A stretch of DNA of 34,417 nucleotides, taken from contig DFYR01000011.1 of the NCBI GenBank assembly GCA_002383375.1, positions 6,718-41,134 of the forward strand, written 5' to 3'. The position numbers were made by a program, and so were the translations under genes. The notes under the pieces are model-generated. The model made no database searches and had not been told where the DNA came from. It saw only the letters and a list, made by a program, of their open reading frames with translations. Positions 1-8,796 of the stretch are shown here, piece after piece. Position 1 is the first letter of the stretch, and each line of letters opens with the position of its first letter. The DNA comes from Spirochaetaceae bacterium UBA4077 (GTDB lineage: Bacteria > Spirochaetota > Spirochaetia > Treponematales > Rectinemataceae).

Positions 1-319
1 CGCCGCTCCTTGCTCCATGCACTAATTCACTCCCCTGCCTGCTCACTTCCCCGCCGCTATCCGTGCCGCATCCTCCACCTCCACCTGCCGGGCTCCACCC
101 GAACACAGTTATCGATACACCCGCCAAGAAAAAGGCACCCATAATGGCACTGCAGACCCATCCGAAAATTCCGTAATTATTTAAACCCTGTGCCGTCTTG
201 GAGGGATAAAAGCTCAAAGCTGCACTGAGCGCAATCCAGACGACCAAAGACGCCCTGGACAATCCGAACTCCAGGCGTCCGGCGCAATCGCGAAAAAATG
301 CCTTCCATGAAAAATCCAT
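1..319 (-). CDS. Hypothetical membrane protein, partial (runs off left edge)
   Basis: An open frame starts at an ATG at 319 (MDFSWKAFFRDCAG...) and runs to the window edge without a stop, giving at least 106 residues. It contains two hydrophobic stretches, roughly residues 24-36 and 52-70, separated by a short polar segment containing LNNYG. After the second it turns into a Gly-rich stretch and then a polar tail. An in-frame TAA lies upstream and no other ATG, GTG or TTG occurs between it and 319, so the start is fairly safe although no clear ribosome binding site precedes it. The gene is divergent from the CPBP protease gene with about 115 bases between them. I do not recognise the family and the C-terminal part is missing, so no function is assigned. 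Confidence 0.6.
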   Translation of the reverse strand, partial: MDFSWKAFFRDCAGRLEFGLSRASLVVWIALSAALSFYPSKTAQGLNNYGIFGWVCSAIMGAFFLAGVSITVFGWSPAGGGGGCGTDSGGEVSRQGSELVHGARSG

Positions 320-398
320 CGAAGAGCCAACGTCATAAAGATAGAATCGCGATTCAAAGTTCGAACGCCGATTTTTAGCATGCCCGAATATAGCTGTC

Positions 399-434
399 CT
401 GACATAGATCCTGCTTTAGGGTAGAATCGGCTGG
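399..434 (+). promoter_or_regulatory. Sigma70-like promoter predicted to give a leaderless mRNA
   Basis: CTGACA at 399-404, a 17-base spacer and TAGAAT at 422-427. Only 7 bases separate the -10 box from the ATG at 435, so the expected transcription start falls at or within a base or two of the start codon. No well placed Shine-Dalgarno sequence is present; the nearest AGGG is 13 bases away. Confidence 0.55.
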
Positions 435-1133
435 ATGGACGAGAAACCCGCTGATTCAAACCAAACCCTTGTCTTGGAACAAAAAAAGAAAAGTCCTGCA
501 GAAAAATCAAAGGCTCTCTTTCAGCTCTTGATCGCCTACATTGTAGTTTGGGTTGACCTGTTCCTCCCCCAGCCTCCAATACAGGCTTTTTCGGTGTTAT
601 GGTTCGCCTTCGCCGCGGCTAAAAACTGCGCACGGATCATCATAGTTATATTTATAATGAAAAAAATCGGCCTTGCCCGTAGATCGTTCAGGCTGCCTGG
701 GGGAAAAGAGCTCGTGGATGGCTTGAGGGTAGCGACCTCAGCCGGCCTGCTTGCCCTCGGCATCGCAGGGCTCGCCTATCTCCTCGGCGCCTCCAATCCG
801 CTCCTGGCAAGCCTTCCCATGCCCGCAGCCAGTCTTTTGCTCTACCTCGTCATGGCGCTTTCCAGCGTAGCCATCGGGTACGCTGAAGAACTATTTTTTA
901 GAATCTTCGCTCCCCGCCTTCTCGAAACAGCGGGGCTTTCCGCCCTGATCGCACTTCTCATTTCAGCCTTGATTTTCGGGCTGTCCCACGCCTCCCAGGG
1001 ATTTTTCGGCATAATTGTCTCCACCCTGATCGCCCTCCTCTTTTCCTTCTTCAGGCTCCGAGGAAAAAGCCTTCACGCTCTTGCCCTTGGTCACGCGGTC
1101 TACGATTTCGCCATCCTAGCGGCTTTAGTCTAG
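435..1133 (+). CDS. CPBP-family intramembrane metalloprotease (CAAX protease/bacteriocin-processing type)
   Basis: A 232-residue multi-pass membrane protein. The N-terminal 27 residues are polar and charged, followed by about six hydrophobic segments. The three motifs of the CPBP (Abi/CAAX protease) family are visible in order: EELFFR (EExxxR) about residue 151, FGLSH (FxxxH) about residue 181, and HALALGHAVYDF (HxxxD/N type) near the C-terminus. In this family these residues form the intramembrane glutamate/histidine active site. Known members cleave prenylated proteins or peptides or act in bacteriocin self-immunity; the substrate here cannot be told from context. The promoter at 399-427 suggests translation from a leaderless transcript. 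The following GH53-like gene has its own promoter. Confidence 0.85.
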   Translation: MDEKPADSNQTLVLEQKKKSPAEKSKALFQLLIAYIVVWVDLFLPQPPIQAFSVLWFAFAAAKNCARIIIVIFIMKKIGLARRSFRLPGGKELVDGLRVATSAGLLALGIAGLAYLLGASNPLLASLPMPAASLLLYLVMALSSVAIGYAEELFFRIFAPRLLETAGLSALIALLISALIFGLSHASQGFFGIIVSTLIALLFSFFRLRGKSLHALALGHAVYDFAILAALV

Positions 1134-1163
1134 GTCCAAGACAGGGCTTTCCTCTCAAATTCG

Positions 1164-1202
1164 TTGACAGGAGCCACAGGAGGACCTAAGATCGACAGCA
1201 GG
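1164..1202 (+). promoter_or_regulatory. Sigma70-like promoter directly in front of the GH53-like gene
   Basis: A consensus TTGACA at 1164-1169, a 17-base spacer and TAAGAT at 1187-1192, ending 10 bases before the ATG at 1203. The expected start of transcription leaves a leader of about 0-4 bases. The AGGAGG at 1179-1184 lies within the promoter spacer and would not be in the transcript. The TTG at 1164 is therefore better read as the -35 box than as a start codon. Confidence 0.5.
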
Positions 1203-2291
1203 ATGACATCGTCCAGGGCACTACGTCGAATTATCCCGGGGTTTTTCGTTATCGTTCTAATGTCCGGATGCGACCTCCTCAAATCCTTGTCCGATGATAC
1301 CAGTTCGCAAGTTCCACCCCCCGTCTACAGAGAAAATCCTGATTTCATTAAAGGTTCGGTAATCGTCGATTCGTTTATAAATAGGGTTTGGAAAGGCGGA
1401 ACTTTTCAACCTATGAAAGACCTGCATGACGCCGGGCAGATATTGAAGGAAGCGAAAGATGCAGGATGTTACCTGGACGCTTTCCTTTTCCTTAGTAACG
1501 AAGCAGCCTACGCACTCAAGCAAACCATTCCTGCTGACTGGGATCCTAGCAAGCTGGCAACTGAGGTGTATGACAGCGCCAAAGCGACAGCGGACTATTT
1601 TTCATCCCTCGGCTTGACTATCGACGTGTACGAGATCGGAAATGAAATCGAATTCGGAATGCTGGGTCATGTCGTCCCTTCGGGCAGCGATATCAATCCG
1701 GAAGGGTGGCTCGAGGAAAATTACTGGAGCTACCAAGTCCCTCTCATCAACGCCGCCATACAAGGCTTGCGTGACTCAGGTTCGACAGCAAAAATCGGAC
1801 TCCATATAGCAGGCCTCGGCTATAGCCAAAACAACGATATCGCGCGCCGATTCTTTTCTTATATGAATGAGAGCAAGGTTCAATACGACATCGCCGAACT
1901 CAGCTACCCCTATATGTTCGGCGAGAGCGAGCCCGTAAAGCAGCCGTATTTCCTTGAACCTGAGTTCTATCAAACGCTCGATTATCTGAAAAATACTCTC
2001 AAAAAGGAAGTATTAATCGCCGAGTTTTCTTATCCTGCCCATTCTGAAGGCATCAATAAAACCCCCTCAGACTCCTACCCGTACTCCGAGGTCGGCCAAC
2101 GCGACTTTATAGAAGAGTTTCTTAGGGTCGCACAATCTTACGCTGACGGCGCCTTTTATTTTTATCCGGATTATTACCCTAACTGTAATTATACCAGCGG
2201 CGGCGATGACCAATTGGAAAGTTCTGGATTGTTTCTAGATCAAACTACGCCTAATCAAAGCATGGTAAATTTTAATTATGCAAGTGATTAA
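1203..2291 (+). CDS. Lipoprotein with clan GH-A glycosidase fold, endo-galactanase (GH53)-like
   Basis: A 362-residue exported lipoprotein: basic N-terminus, hydrophobic segment and lipobox LMSGC with the lipidated Cys at residue 23. The body resembles clan GH-A beta/alpha-barrel glycosidases, closest to arabinogalactan endo-beta-1,4-galactanase. The likely acid/base is E148 in EIGNEIEFG and the likely nucleophile is E274 in IAEFSYP; the ordering and spacing suit two catalytic glutamates on strands 4 and 7. It would act on beta-linked galactan or a related polysaccharide at the cell surface or periplasm. The ATG at 1203 is chosen over the in-frame TTG at 1164 because a promoter occupies 1164-1192. 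The downstream broken lipoprotein gene starts 14 bases before this stop codon, so the two formed a unit. The family call is from motif memory and should be tested. Confidence 0.65.
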   Translation: MTSSRALRRIIPGFFVIVLMSGCDLLKSLSDDTSSQVPPPVYRENPDFIKGSVIVDSFINRVWKGGTFQPMKDLHDAGQILKEAKDAGCYLDAFLFLSNEAAYALKQTIPADWDPSKLATEVYDSAKATADYFSSLGLTIDVYEIGNEIEFGMLGHVVPSGSDINPEGWLEENYWSYQVPLINAAIQGLRDSGSTAKIGLHIAGLGYSQNNDIARRFFSYMNESKVQYDIAELSYPYMFGESEPVKQPYFLEPEFYQTLDYLKNTLKKEVLIAEFSYPAHSEGINKTPSDSYPYSEVGQRDFIEEFLRVAQSYADGAFYFYPDYYPNCNYTSGGDDQLESSGLFLDQTTPNQSMVNFNYASD

Positions 2292-3348
2292 ATCTGCTTT
2301 TAAAATATATTTGATTATCGTTTTGATAATAATCCTGATAATAGCGGCAGGGTGCCACCATAATGGTGAATATTGGAGTAATTGAGAAAACAATGCCCCA
2401 CTAATTTTTGACGAAACGCTGGAGACGGGGGATCTGGTCTTCTCGCATTCCATACTCGCGATTGAGGAGATTAGCAATATTCTCCCTTTGGGCAACTTGA
2501 ATCCGCCTGATCATACTTTTCCAACCGATCACATTTACTTCTTGCCGAAAGGGAGCAATCGCGTCATCTTCGCTCCCGCTGCGGGGAAGATCTTGGAAAT
2601 TCGTCTTGATACATCAGGCAGCGATGATGTTGTGAAAATCGGTGTGACAAATACTATGACGTACTATCTCGACCATATTTATCTCGATCCCGGTTTTGCC
2701 GTTGGAGATTGGGTCCAGGCAGGGGATAGTCTGGGGTTGAGCGGCGGAGCGGCAGCCGTCGACTTAGGACTCATGAACAAAAATGTCTCCAACGGATTCT
2801 TACATGCGAACTACCCTCCGAGTACGTTATACGGCGACGCCCCGCTCAAATACTATGAATCTCCCTTGAAGGAATCGTTGTACGCTTTAGTGAAGCCCAC
2901 CGGTGAACCTGCTTATGATTCTGCGTTTTGGGGTGTAAAAGACGGAAAATTCGTCTTCGATCAGCCAGGCAGGTTGATCGGCAACTGGTTCCGAGAAGGA
3001 ACTGACGGGTATATGTTCGCGGATCACCTTTCTTTCTGCTACGACTTTTTTTATACAGACCAGCTCCGCATCGCGATAGGAAAAGATAATGCGACTCAAT
3101 GCAAGCTTTTCGCGGTAAAAGGACCACTTCTCGAGAGCTCAAAACCAGAGAATGTAATTGCAGACCAGAGGACAGCTTTTCAGCTTTATAATGGAAATAA
3201 TGTAAATAGCAGCGAACCCGCAGGAACTCGCATAGGATTGATGATGGTCGAGATGGTTGCTGATGATCGAATAAAAATCGAGATTTTCAATGATGAGACG
3301 AGCAATTTTCTACCGTTTACCTCTGCCGCCTGCTATTACATCCGCTAA
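2278..3348 (+). pseudogene. Lipoprotein with degenerate M23 (LytM)-like domain, interrupted by in-frame TGA
   Basis: An ATG at 2278 opens a typical lipoprotein signal (MQVIKSAFKIYLI..., lipobox ending AAGC, Cys 26). After codon 35 (EYWSN) an in-frame TGA occurs at 2383-2385, and the same frame continues open from ENNAPLIFDE to a TAA-type end at 3348. The total would be 356 residues. The region after the stop (about residues 72-165 of the whole) resembles a LytM/M23 fold: PTDHIYF, then IFAPAAGKILEI, YYLDHI, VGDWVQAGDSLGLSGG and VDLGL. The usual HxH zinc ligand is replaced by VDLGL, so it would be catalytically dead even if translated. The remaining C-terminal 190 residues are unrecognised. No good start codon with a ribosome site exists just after the TGA. 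TGA is used as an ordinary stop elsewhere here. Nonsense mutation or base-call error are the likeliest explanations. Confidence 0.7.
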
Positions 3349-3387
3349 GGGGTCAAGGGCCGGCGCCTTGCTGTCGATAATAGAAGG

Positions 3388-3753
3388 ATGAAACCATCCC
3401 AGAAGGCTTTGAGCGACCTGTCGAGGTACTTGGACGAGGCCGACAAGGCGCCGGCTCAGGACAGGGCATCCTTGTACAAGGCTGAAATCGATCGCTTTCT
3501 CGGCTTTTTGCCCCTGAGCCTCCGGGACGAAATCGGGCTTGCCTTTGAGGATAAGCGCACAACGGATCCTGACCAGGCCAAGCTCTGGCTTGGCGCGATC
3601 TCGAGCATTTTCTTGAAAGACTACGATGGAACTCAGCTGACTATTGAAGAGTGGGAGCAAGTCCGGGATTTGGCCGCCGATTTTTCCGGCGAGCTTGATA
3701 TGAACTTGGTTTCCTACGTTATGGGCCTTGTGCTTGAAAACGGAGCGATATAG
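3388..3753 (+). CDS. Hypothetical small helical protein
   Basis: A 121-residue soluble protein rich in charged residues and probably mostly alpha-helical (MKPSQKALSDLSRYLDEAD...). No signal peptide, membrane segment or known motif is visible. GATAAT at 3376-3381 sits 6 bases before the ATG, and a short AGAAGG is also close. Its stop is 2 bases before the ATG of the methyltransferase at 3756, so the two are very likely co-transcribed and perhaps translationally coupled. I do not recognise the family. Confidence 0.65.
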   Translation: MKPSQKALSDLSRYLDEADKAPAQDRASLYKAEIDRFLGFLPLSLRDEIGLAFEDKRTTDPDQAKLWLGAISSIFLKDYDGTQLTIEEWEQVRDLAADFSGELDMNLVSYVMGLVLENGAI

Positions 3754-3755
3754 GG

Positions 3756-4499
3756 ATGCCTGAATGGTTCGAAGACGAGGATTTTTGGATTACCTACGCT
3801 CCTCTGATGTTCGATGAGCTCCGCTGGGCGGAGGTGGGAACCTCGGTTGATAATATCCTGAAGCTCGCTCCCATTAAGCCGGGGGACCCTGTGCTGGATG
3901 TTTGCTGCGGTGTGGGCAGGCACACATCCGAATTCGCCCGGCGCGGTTTTGCGGTCACCGGTGTGGACATAACCCAAGCCTATCTGGACGCGGCCATAGA
4001 AACCTCGGCCGGATCCCCTATCCAGCCCGAATTCATCCATCAGGACGCGCGTACATTTTTGAGACCCAAAGCCTTCAAGCTCTGTTTGAATCTCTTTACC
4101 AGTTTTGGATACTGTGGAAATCCCGACGATGATCTTCTTGTGCTAAAAAACTGCGCAGAAAGCCTGGTTCCCGGAGGGTGGTTCGTTCTGGAGACCATGG
4201 GAAAGGAAGTTGAAGCCAGAGATTTTCTCACTTCCGAGGAATTCGAGCGTGGGGGCTGGCAGGTCAGGACCGAATACGAAGTCGTGGACGATTGGGAAGG
4301 GATTCGAAACCGCTGGATACTGCGGGACGGCGACAAGGTAGTGGACAGATCCTTCGTTTTACGGCTTTACTCGGCTTTCGAAATGAAGGCAGCCCTGCGC
4401 CGGGCGGGCTTTACAAAGATAGACTTTTTCGGCGGTCTGGATGGCAGGCCTTACGATCAGAACGCACTGAGCCTTGTGGCGCGGGCGTCGGTATACTGA
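3756..4499 (+). CDS. Class I SAM-dependent methyltransferase
   Basis: A 247-residue soluble protein with a Rossmann-type methyltransferase core. Motif I is VLDVCCGVGRHTSEFARRG (about residues 46-64), followed by the acidic end of strand 2 in VTGVDIT (about residue 72), the DAR segment near residue 96, and VPGGWFVLET after strand 5. The C-terminal part (WILRDGDKVVDRSF to FFGGLDGRPYD) resembles small-molecule or protein methyltransferases of the Methyltransf_25/11 type. The substrate cannot be inferred. It begins 2 bases after the upstream small gene, and the lytic transglycosylase gene follows after 24 bases. Confidence 0.85.
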   Translation: MPEWFEDEDFWITYAPLMFDELRWAEVGTSVDNILKLAPIKPGDPVLDVCCGVGRHTSEFARRGFAVTGVDITQAYLDAAIETSAGSPIQPEFIHQDARTFLRPKAFKLCLNLFTSFGYCGNPDDDLLVLKNCAESLVPGGWFVLETMGKEVEARDFLTSEEFERGGWQVRTEYEVVDDWEGIRNRWILRDGDKVVDRSFVLRLYSAFEMKAALRRAGFTKIDFFGGLDGRPYDQNALSLVARASVY

Positions 4500-4523
4500 G
4501 ACAATCACAGAGGCCGGACCTAG

Positions 4524-7202
4524 ATGAGGACATATAGTGCGAACGTGCAAATAAAGCAAAGCCACTATCTTTGGAAACGGCTCATCCTGAGTTTAATCTG
4601 GATAGCTATCCTGGCAGCATTGCCCGCTTATGTAAGCGCCCAGGCAATAGAAATGACGCCGTTACCGGAAACGGTACCCGAGACTGTTCCAGAAGCGACA
4701 CCTGGCGAGTCCGGGCTTATTTCTGAACCCCAGCCGCTTTCAGCTCCTAGGGAAGTGGTGCTTCAGAGCCTTTTTCTACCAACCACACGGGAAGGGATGG
4801 GAGCTGAGTCCTGGTACTACGAAGTAAAGAAGCTGGAACAGACTGTCCCAGGCGAACCGCCCAGTGAAGAAACGCAAGCCCTATTGGACAACATGTACTC
4901 CCTGGCCTTTAATTTTGGCGAAAAGACCGCCGCTGTCGAGGCAGGCAAAGCGCTGCTGCAGCGTTCTTTGTCCAGGTCCGACTATAACGGGACAAAGACC
5001 CTAGCCCTGCTGTGGCTTGACTATTTCGGCCCAGACTGGGAAGTGTATCGAGTGCTCATCAATCGGGCGCTAGAATCAGCGGATTATTCCCAGGTTCTCC
5101 AAACAGTGGCCGTCATGAAGAGGCTTCTGCCAGCCACCTCCAGGGCGAGGATGGCTGAGCTTTCGTTTTACGAGTTTTCAGCCCGGGCTGGCCTGGGCGA
5201 ACAGGACTGGCTTCCCGAAGCCCTAGCCTACCTGGATGCGGCAACGCTGGACGTTTGGGGGGCCAAGCTCTTGCGCCTGGCCGCGGCAGCTGAGCCGCTG
5301 GACCAGGAAATCCGGAACCTCTGCCTCATGCGGGCCAATTTCCAGGCCAAAGAATACGGGCAGGCGGCCACGCAGGCCCTGGCCGCGGCCAGGCGCCTTC
5401 ACCAGGCCGATACAAAGCGTTTTTTAATTTCCGAAGCAGGTAGAGCCTTTATCTCTTCAGAAATGAAGGCCGAGGGAATCGACTTTCTGCTGGAGTATTT
5501 TAGCCTGGAAGCCCTACCTCTCGATCCAGCCCCGCTTACTGGGGAAACCAGTCCCATCGACCTGCCCGAGGCAGTACTGAGTTCCCTCCAGGCATCGGGA
5601 TCGTCGGAAAATCTCTGGGTCGCCGCCTATTACCTGGCCAGGCTTTGGCAGGCCACAGGGCAGGAGCGGGAAGCGGCCATCCTCTTTCTCGGCCTCACGG
5701 ATAGCGCACCCTCTTCCGGCGATGCCGACGGCGCTCTCTGGTATTGGCTCGATATCACCATGCGAAGGATCGCCCAGGATGACGCCGAGGAACTGGGCGC
5801 GCTCAGATCTTTGGAGTTCGGCGCCCTGGTGGAAATCTCCCGGCGCTGGCGCAACGCCGCAAGCTTCGACGATATCATCGACACCTTCGCCAGGCGGCTT
5901 TTACAGGAAAAATCCTTCAGTGATGTCTATTCGCTTTTTATCCTTTTAGACGACAGGCTTTCGGCTTCCATGCGGACAAGGCTTATGTATCTGAGCGGAA
6001 GACTGTTAGAAGAAGGTATGGCCGCCGCCGGATCCGTCGGGGATGAAGCGTTTTCCATTGCCCGAAAGCAGTACGAAGCAATCCTCGCCAACCCAGACGC
6101 CGAAGAGTACTACAGAACCATGTCGGCATGGCGGCTCGGCCGGGAACCGCCCTTCCTGGCTTCGATGCCTGTCTTGAACAATAAGGAACAGAGTCTTGAA
6201 GCCAATAATGAAAGCGCAAGCATCGACGCTGACACTACCGGCGCCTCCACTTCCATAGCCCCAGGCATAGAGGCTGGCTCCAGTCAGACTCTTCTCAGAC
6301 CGGAGATGATCCTGCAAGCCGATTACATGCCCTCTGAAGCCGTCAGCGCCGCAGGTCAGGGATTCCAGACGGCGCTTTCGCTTATCCGCAATTACCTTGC
6401 CTACGAGCTGGATGATATGGCCTCTGCGGTTGCCCTCCGCTATCTGGGAAGCCTGGACAGTTCCTTGCTCTCAAGCCTAGCTTTCGAACTTTCCGCCGAA
6501 GGCCAGCACAACGCTGCGCTGCGCCTGGCAAGGGACGCTATCTACCGGGGTGCTGGTCAGCGATACCCTGAGCTTTATGGACTTATGTACCCCAAAGCCT
6601 GGAACGATATTGTCGCCAAGGGAGCAGCCATTCCCGACATCCCTGAAGCCCTGGCCTACGGGATTATCCGCTCCGAAAGTGTCTTCGATCCAAAGGCGGT
6701 ATCCTACGCAGGCGCCGTAGGCCTTGCCCAGCTCATGCCCGCTACCGCAGCGGAGACGGCGCGGGGTCTTAAAATGAGCAGCTATTCCCTTACCGACCCG
6801 CTGGATAATGTGACGATTGGAATGACCTACTATTCTTACATGCTCGCCCGCTTCGACAAAAAGCCCATGCGCGCCATGTTCGCCTATAACGCCGGTCCCG
6901 GGAGAATGACCGCATGGAACAAGGAATCCGGGGAGCTTCCCGACGACATTCTTCTGGAAGCCCTTAATCTTGCCCAGCCGCGGCAGTACGCCAAGAACAT
7001 ACTCCAGGCAAGTCTCGCTTACGGGAAAATCCATTATGACATCGATGCGCAGTCTATGCTCGATTACCTGGTGGAGGCCAAGCCGTTCAAGCCCGCGGCA
7101 AAAGTACCAACGGAGTTGCCGCCAGTCCAGGCAGCCGAAGGCTCCGAGCCGGAATCAGCCTCGCCCCAGAAAACCTATCCCCTTCACGGCTATACTCAGT
7201 AA
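4524..7202 (+). CDS. Soluble lytic murein transglycosylase (SLT family, GH23)
   Basis: An 892-residue exported protein. Residues 1-40 form a signal peptide ending near YVSAQ. A Pro/Glu-rich linker is followed by a long helical-repeat (TPR-like) region from about 90 to 640, as in Slt70-type enzymes. The catalytic GH23 domain spans about residues 700-845: IIRSESVFDPKAVS carries the catalytic glutamate E718, followed by GAVGLAQLMPATA and later MFAYNAGPGRM. The enzyme cleaves the MurNAc-GlcNAc bond in peptidoglycan with formation of a 1,6-anhydro product, in the periplasm. It is longer than E. coli Slt70 (about 645 residues), mostly because of the repeat region and a low-complexity Ser/Ala/Glu insertion around 565-590. 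The C-terminus is a Pro/Ala/Glu tail. Confidence 0.92.
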   Translation: MRTYSANVQIKQSHYLWKRLILSLIWIAILAALPAYVSAQAIEMTPLPETVPETVPEATPGESGLISEPQPLSAPREVVLQSLFLPTTREGMGAESWYYEVKKLEQTVPGEPPSEETQALLDNMYSLAFNFGEKTAAVEAGKALLQRSLSRSDYNGTKTLALLWLDYFGPDWEVYRVLINRALESADYSQVLQTVAVMKRLLPATSRARMAELSFYEFSARAGLGEQDWLPEALAYLDAATLDVWGAKLLRLAAAAEPLDQEIRNLCLMRANFQAKEYGQAATQALAAARRLHQADTKRFLISEAGRAFISSEMKAEGIDFLLEYFSLEALPLDPAPLTGETSPIDLPEAVLSSLQASGSSENLWVAAYYLARLWQATGQEREAAILFLGLTDSAPSSGDADGALWYWLDITMRRIAQDDAEELGALRSLEFGALVEISRRWRNAASFDDIIDTFARRLLQEKSFSDVYSLFILLDDRLSASMRTRLMYLSGRLLEEGMAAAGSVGDEAFSIARKQYEAILANPDAEEYYRTMSAWRLGREPPFLASMPVLNNKEQSLEANNESASIDADTTGASTSIAPGIEAGSSQTLLRPEMILQADYMPSEAVSAAGQGFQTALSLIRNYLAYELDDMASAVALRYLGSLDSSLLSSLAFELSAEGQHNAALRLARDAIYRGAGQRYPELYGLMYPKAWNDIVAKGAAIPDIPEALAYGIIRSESVFDPKAVSYAGAVGLAQLMPATAAETARGLKMSSYSLTDPLDNVTIGMTYYSYMLARFDKKPMRAMFAYNAGPGRMTAWNKESGELPDDILLEALNLAQPRQYAKNILQASLAYGKIHYDIDAQSMLDYLVEAKPFKPAAKVPTELPPVQAAEGSEPESASPQKTYPLHGYTQ

Positions 7203-7208
7203 TTCGTA

Positions 7209-8759
7209 TTAATACAGCACTGTGGCGTTTCTGCCTGCGTCCTTAGCCTTATATAAAGCCCGGTCGGCGGCGATGAGCAGTTCTTTTAAGGTATCGCAAC
7301 CTGGCTTCAGTCCAGCGACCCCAAAGCTGGCGGTTATGCGGATATCCAGGCCTTCGTAGCGTAGCCGAAGCCCTTCTAAGGATTTTCGCGTTCTTTCTGC
7401 CACTTCGAAAGCTTCCACAAGCGATGCCTTGGGAAGGATCATCAGAATTTCCTCTCCTCCGAAGCGCCCGACGGTATAGGCTTCCCCTGCCTGGTGTGCG
7501 CAGATGGCACCCACTGCTTCTAAAACCCTGTCGCCCGCCTCATGGCCGTAGAGGTCGTTTACCCGTTTAAAATGGTCCAGATCCAGCAGAATCAGCGATA
7601 ATACCCCGCGATTCCTGTTCGCTTTTTCGATTTCACTGGCCAGTACCTCGTTGAGGTACCGGCGATTGTGCAGACCGGTAAGCACATCGTGGGAAGCTAA
7701 AAACTCAAGGTTTCGTTGTAATTCTTTAAGGTCGGAAACATCATGAAAATTAACGAGCTTTCCCAGCGCCTTGCCGGACTTATCTTTCAAAGGCGTAGCA
7801 GTGACATGGTATATAGGGGATGTCTGCCCAGGTTCCGGTTGGTATTCCATTTCACCCGGTTTAGAAGAGCTGAGCAGCCGCAACAGCTCGGGCGGACTTT
7901 TATTTATAATCCAGGTTTCGGCCACAGACTCTTTCATATCGATGCCGGGAAACACGGACTGCACAGCCTGATTCATGTCGGTCAGTCGTCCTTGTGCGTC
8001 CAGTACCAAAACCCCGTCCGTCATACCTTCGAAGATCAGGTCTCTGGCCAAGGGGCTAATATCTAAAATGCCGATCTTCAGAAATCCTGCCACGAACAGC
8101 GCTATGCTCAAGCCCAGGGCAAAGGGCGAAAGGTCAATATTGTAAGGCGACAAGCCGAAATTATATGCCAGGCTAGAAGCCCAGGGGACGATACAGCCAA
8201 TAACGTAGATTATTGCCTGGATTCTCGGAAAGGGCTTGCCGCGGATCAACGCGTGGATAAAAAGCCCCAGACTTACGGCTAAATAGATGCTCTGCGATAT
8301 GGTAATGAAGTACAAAGGCCAGGTCCGGTCGTAGACAAAGGCGGACAGCGCCTGCCCGGCGGCCATGCGGGCGTTGGGGTGAAACAGGTTGAGCCCTCCC
8401 AAGGTTTGGGAGGCTAAAAAACCTGCTGTAGGGATCAAGAAAAAGAGTCCTACGACCCAGGCTTTGATTCGTCGATTCCTGTCGGTTATATGCAGCGAAA
8501 AGAGCAGCCAGAATGGTACGATAAATTGAATGCCAATATGTTCAAAGCGGACCCAGAAAAAAAGAGCAGCCTGGGTCGAAGCGTTGATCTCCATCGCATA
8601 GCCAAAATTGTAGATTGCCGCGCAAAGGCAGCACATTGCCAGATAGACCGCTGAAAGACCGGCCGAAGATCGTTTTCTCAGGGTTAAGATACAGAGAAAC
8701 AGTATGGTGACACAGAAAGAAAAAAGCAGGGCTGTGGCTACGACTCGCGTTTCATACAT
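7209..8759 (-). CDS. Membrane diguanylate cyclase: 7TM sensor, PAS and GGDEF domains
   Basis: A 516-residue protein. The first 220 residues contain about seven hydrophobic segments and resemble the 7TM N-terminal domain of histidine kinases. A PAS-like domain follows (about 230-340, DGVLVLDAQGRLTDMNQA). The C-terminal GGDEF domain begins near FLASHDVLTGLHNRRYL and has LILLDLDHFKRVNDLYGHEAGD and the active-site loop GRFGGEEI, a permitted GGEEF-like form. It should make cyclic-di-GMP from two GTP at the inner membrane. No RxxD product-inhibition site is seen five residues ahead of the GGEEI loop. It ends 6 bases past the stop of the transglycosylase gene, convergent with it. The start is supported by a promoter immediately upstream. 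Confidence 0.9.
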   Translation of the reverse strand: MYETRVVATALLFSFCVTILFLCILTLRKRSSAGLSAVYLAMCCLCAAIYNFGYAMEINASTQAALFFWVRFEHIGIQFIVPFWLLFSLHITDRNRRIKAWVVGLFFLIPTAGFLASQTLGGLNLFHPNARMAAGQALSAFVYDRTWPLYFITISQSIYLAVSLGLFIHALIRGKPFPRIQAIIYVIGCIVPWASSLAYNFGLSPYNIDLSPFALGLSIALFVAGFLKIGILDISPLARDLIFEGMTDGVLVLDAQGRLTDMNQAVQSVFPGIDMKESVAETWIINKSPPELLRLLSSSKPGEMEYQPEPGQTSPIYHVTATPLKDKSGKALGKLVNFHDVSDLKELQRNLEFLASHDVLTGLHNRRYLNEVLASEIEKANRNRGVLSLILLDLDHFKRVNDLYGHEAGDRVLEAVGAICAHQAGEAYTVGRFGGEEILMILPKASLVEAFEVAERTRKSLEGLRLRYEGLDIRITASFGVAGLKPGCDTLKELLIAADRALYKAKDAGRNATVLY

Positions 8760-8767
8760 TGCTGGTA

Positions 8768-8796
8768 ATTCTCGGTTGATGGTGGGGCTTTGTCAA
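8768..8796 (-). promoter_or_regulatory. Sigma70-like promoter for the GGDEF gene, predicted leaderless
   Basis: Reading the minus strand: TTGACA (8796-8791), a 17-base spacer, GAGAAT (8773-8768), then 8 bases to the ATG at 8759. The predicted transcript begins about 0-2 bases before the start codon. No convincing Shine-Dalgarno sequence lies ahead of the ATG. Confidence 0.55.

Noticed and set aside
214..579. Minus-strand open frame of 121 residues at the left end
   Set aside because: It overlaps the CPBP gene and the promoter, has a non-natural composition, and a better frame for the left-edge membrane protein starts at 319.
1164..1202. TTG at 1164 as the start codon of the GH53-like gene
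   Set aside because: The TTG is part of a consensus TTGACA -35 box with a -10 box 17 bases on, and the lipoprotein signal fits a start at 1203.
2383..2385. TGA as a selenocysteine codon
   Set aside because: It is in a short linker after a lipobox, not at a redox site, and no hairpin resembling a bacterial SECIS is seen just downstream.
6477..7034. Minus-strand open frame of 185 residues
   Set aside because: Antisense to the catalytic domain of the lytic transglycosylase, with no ribosome site or recognisable motif.
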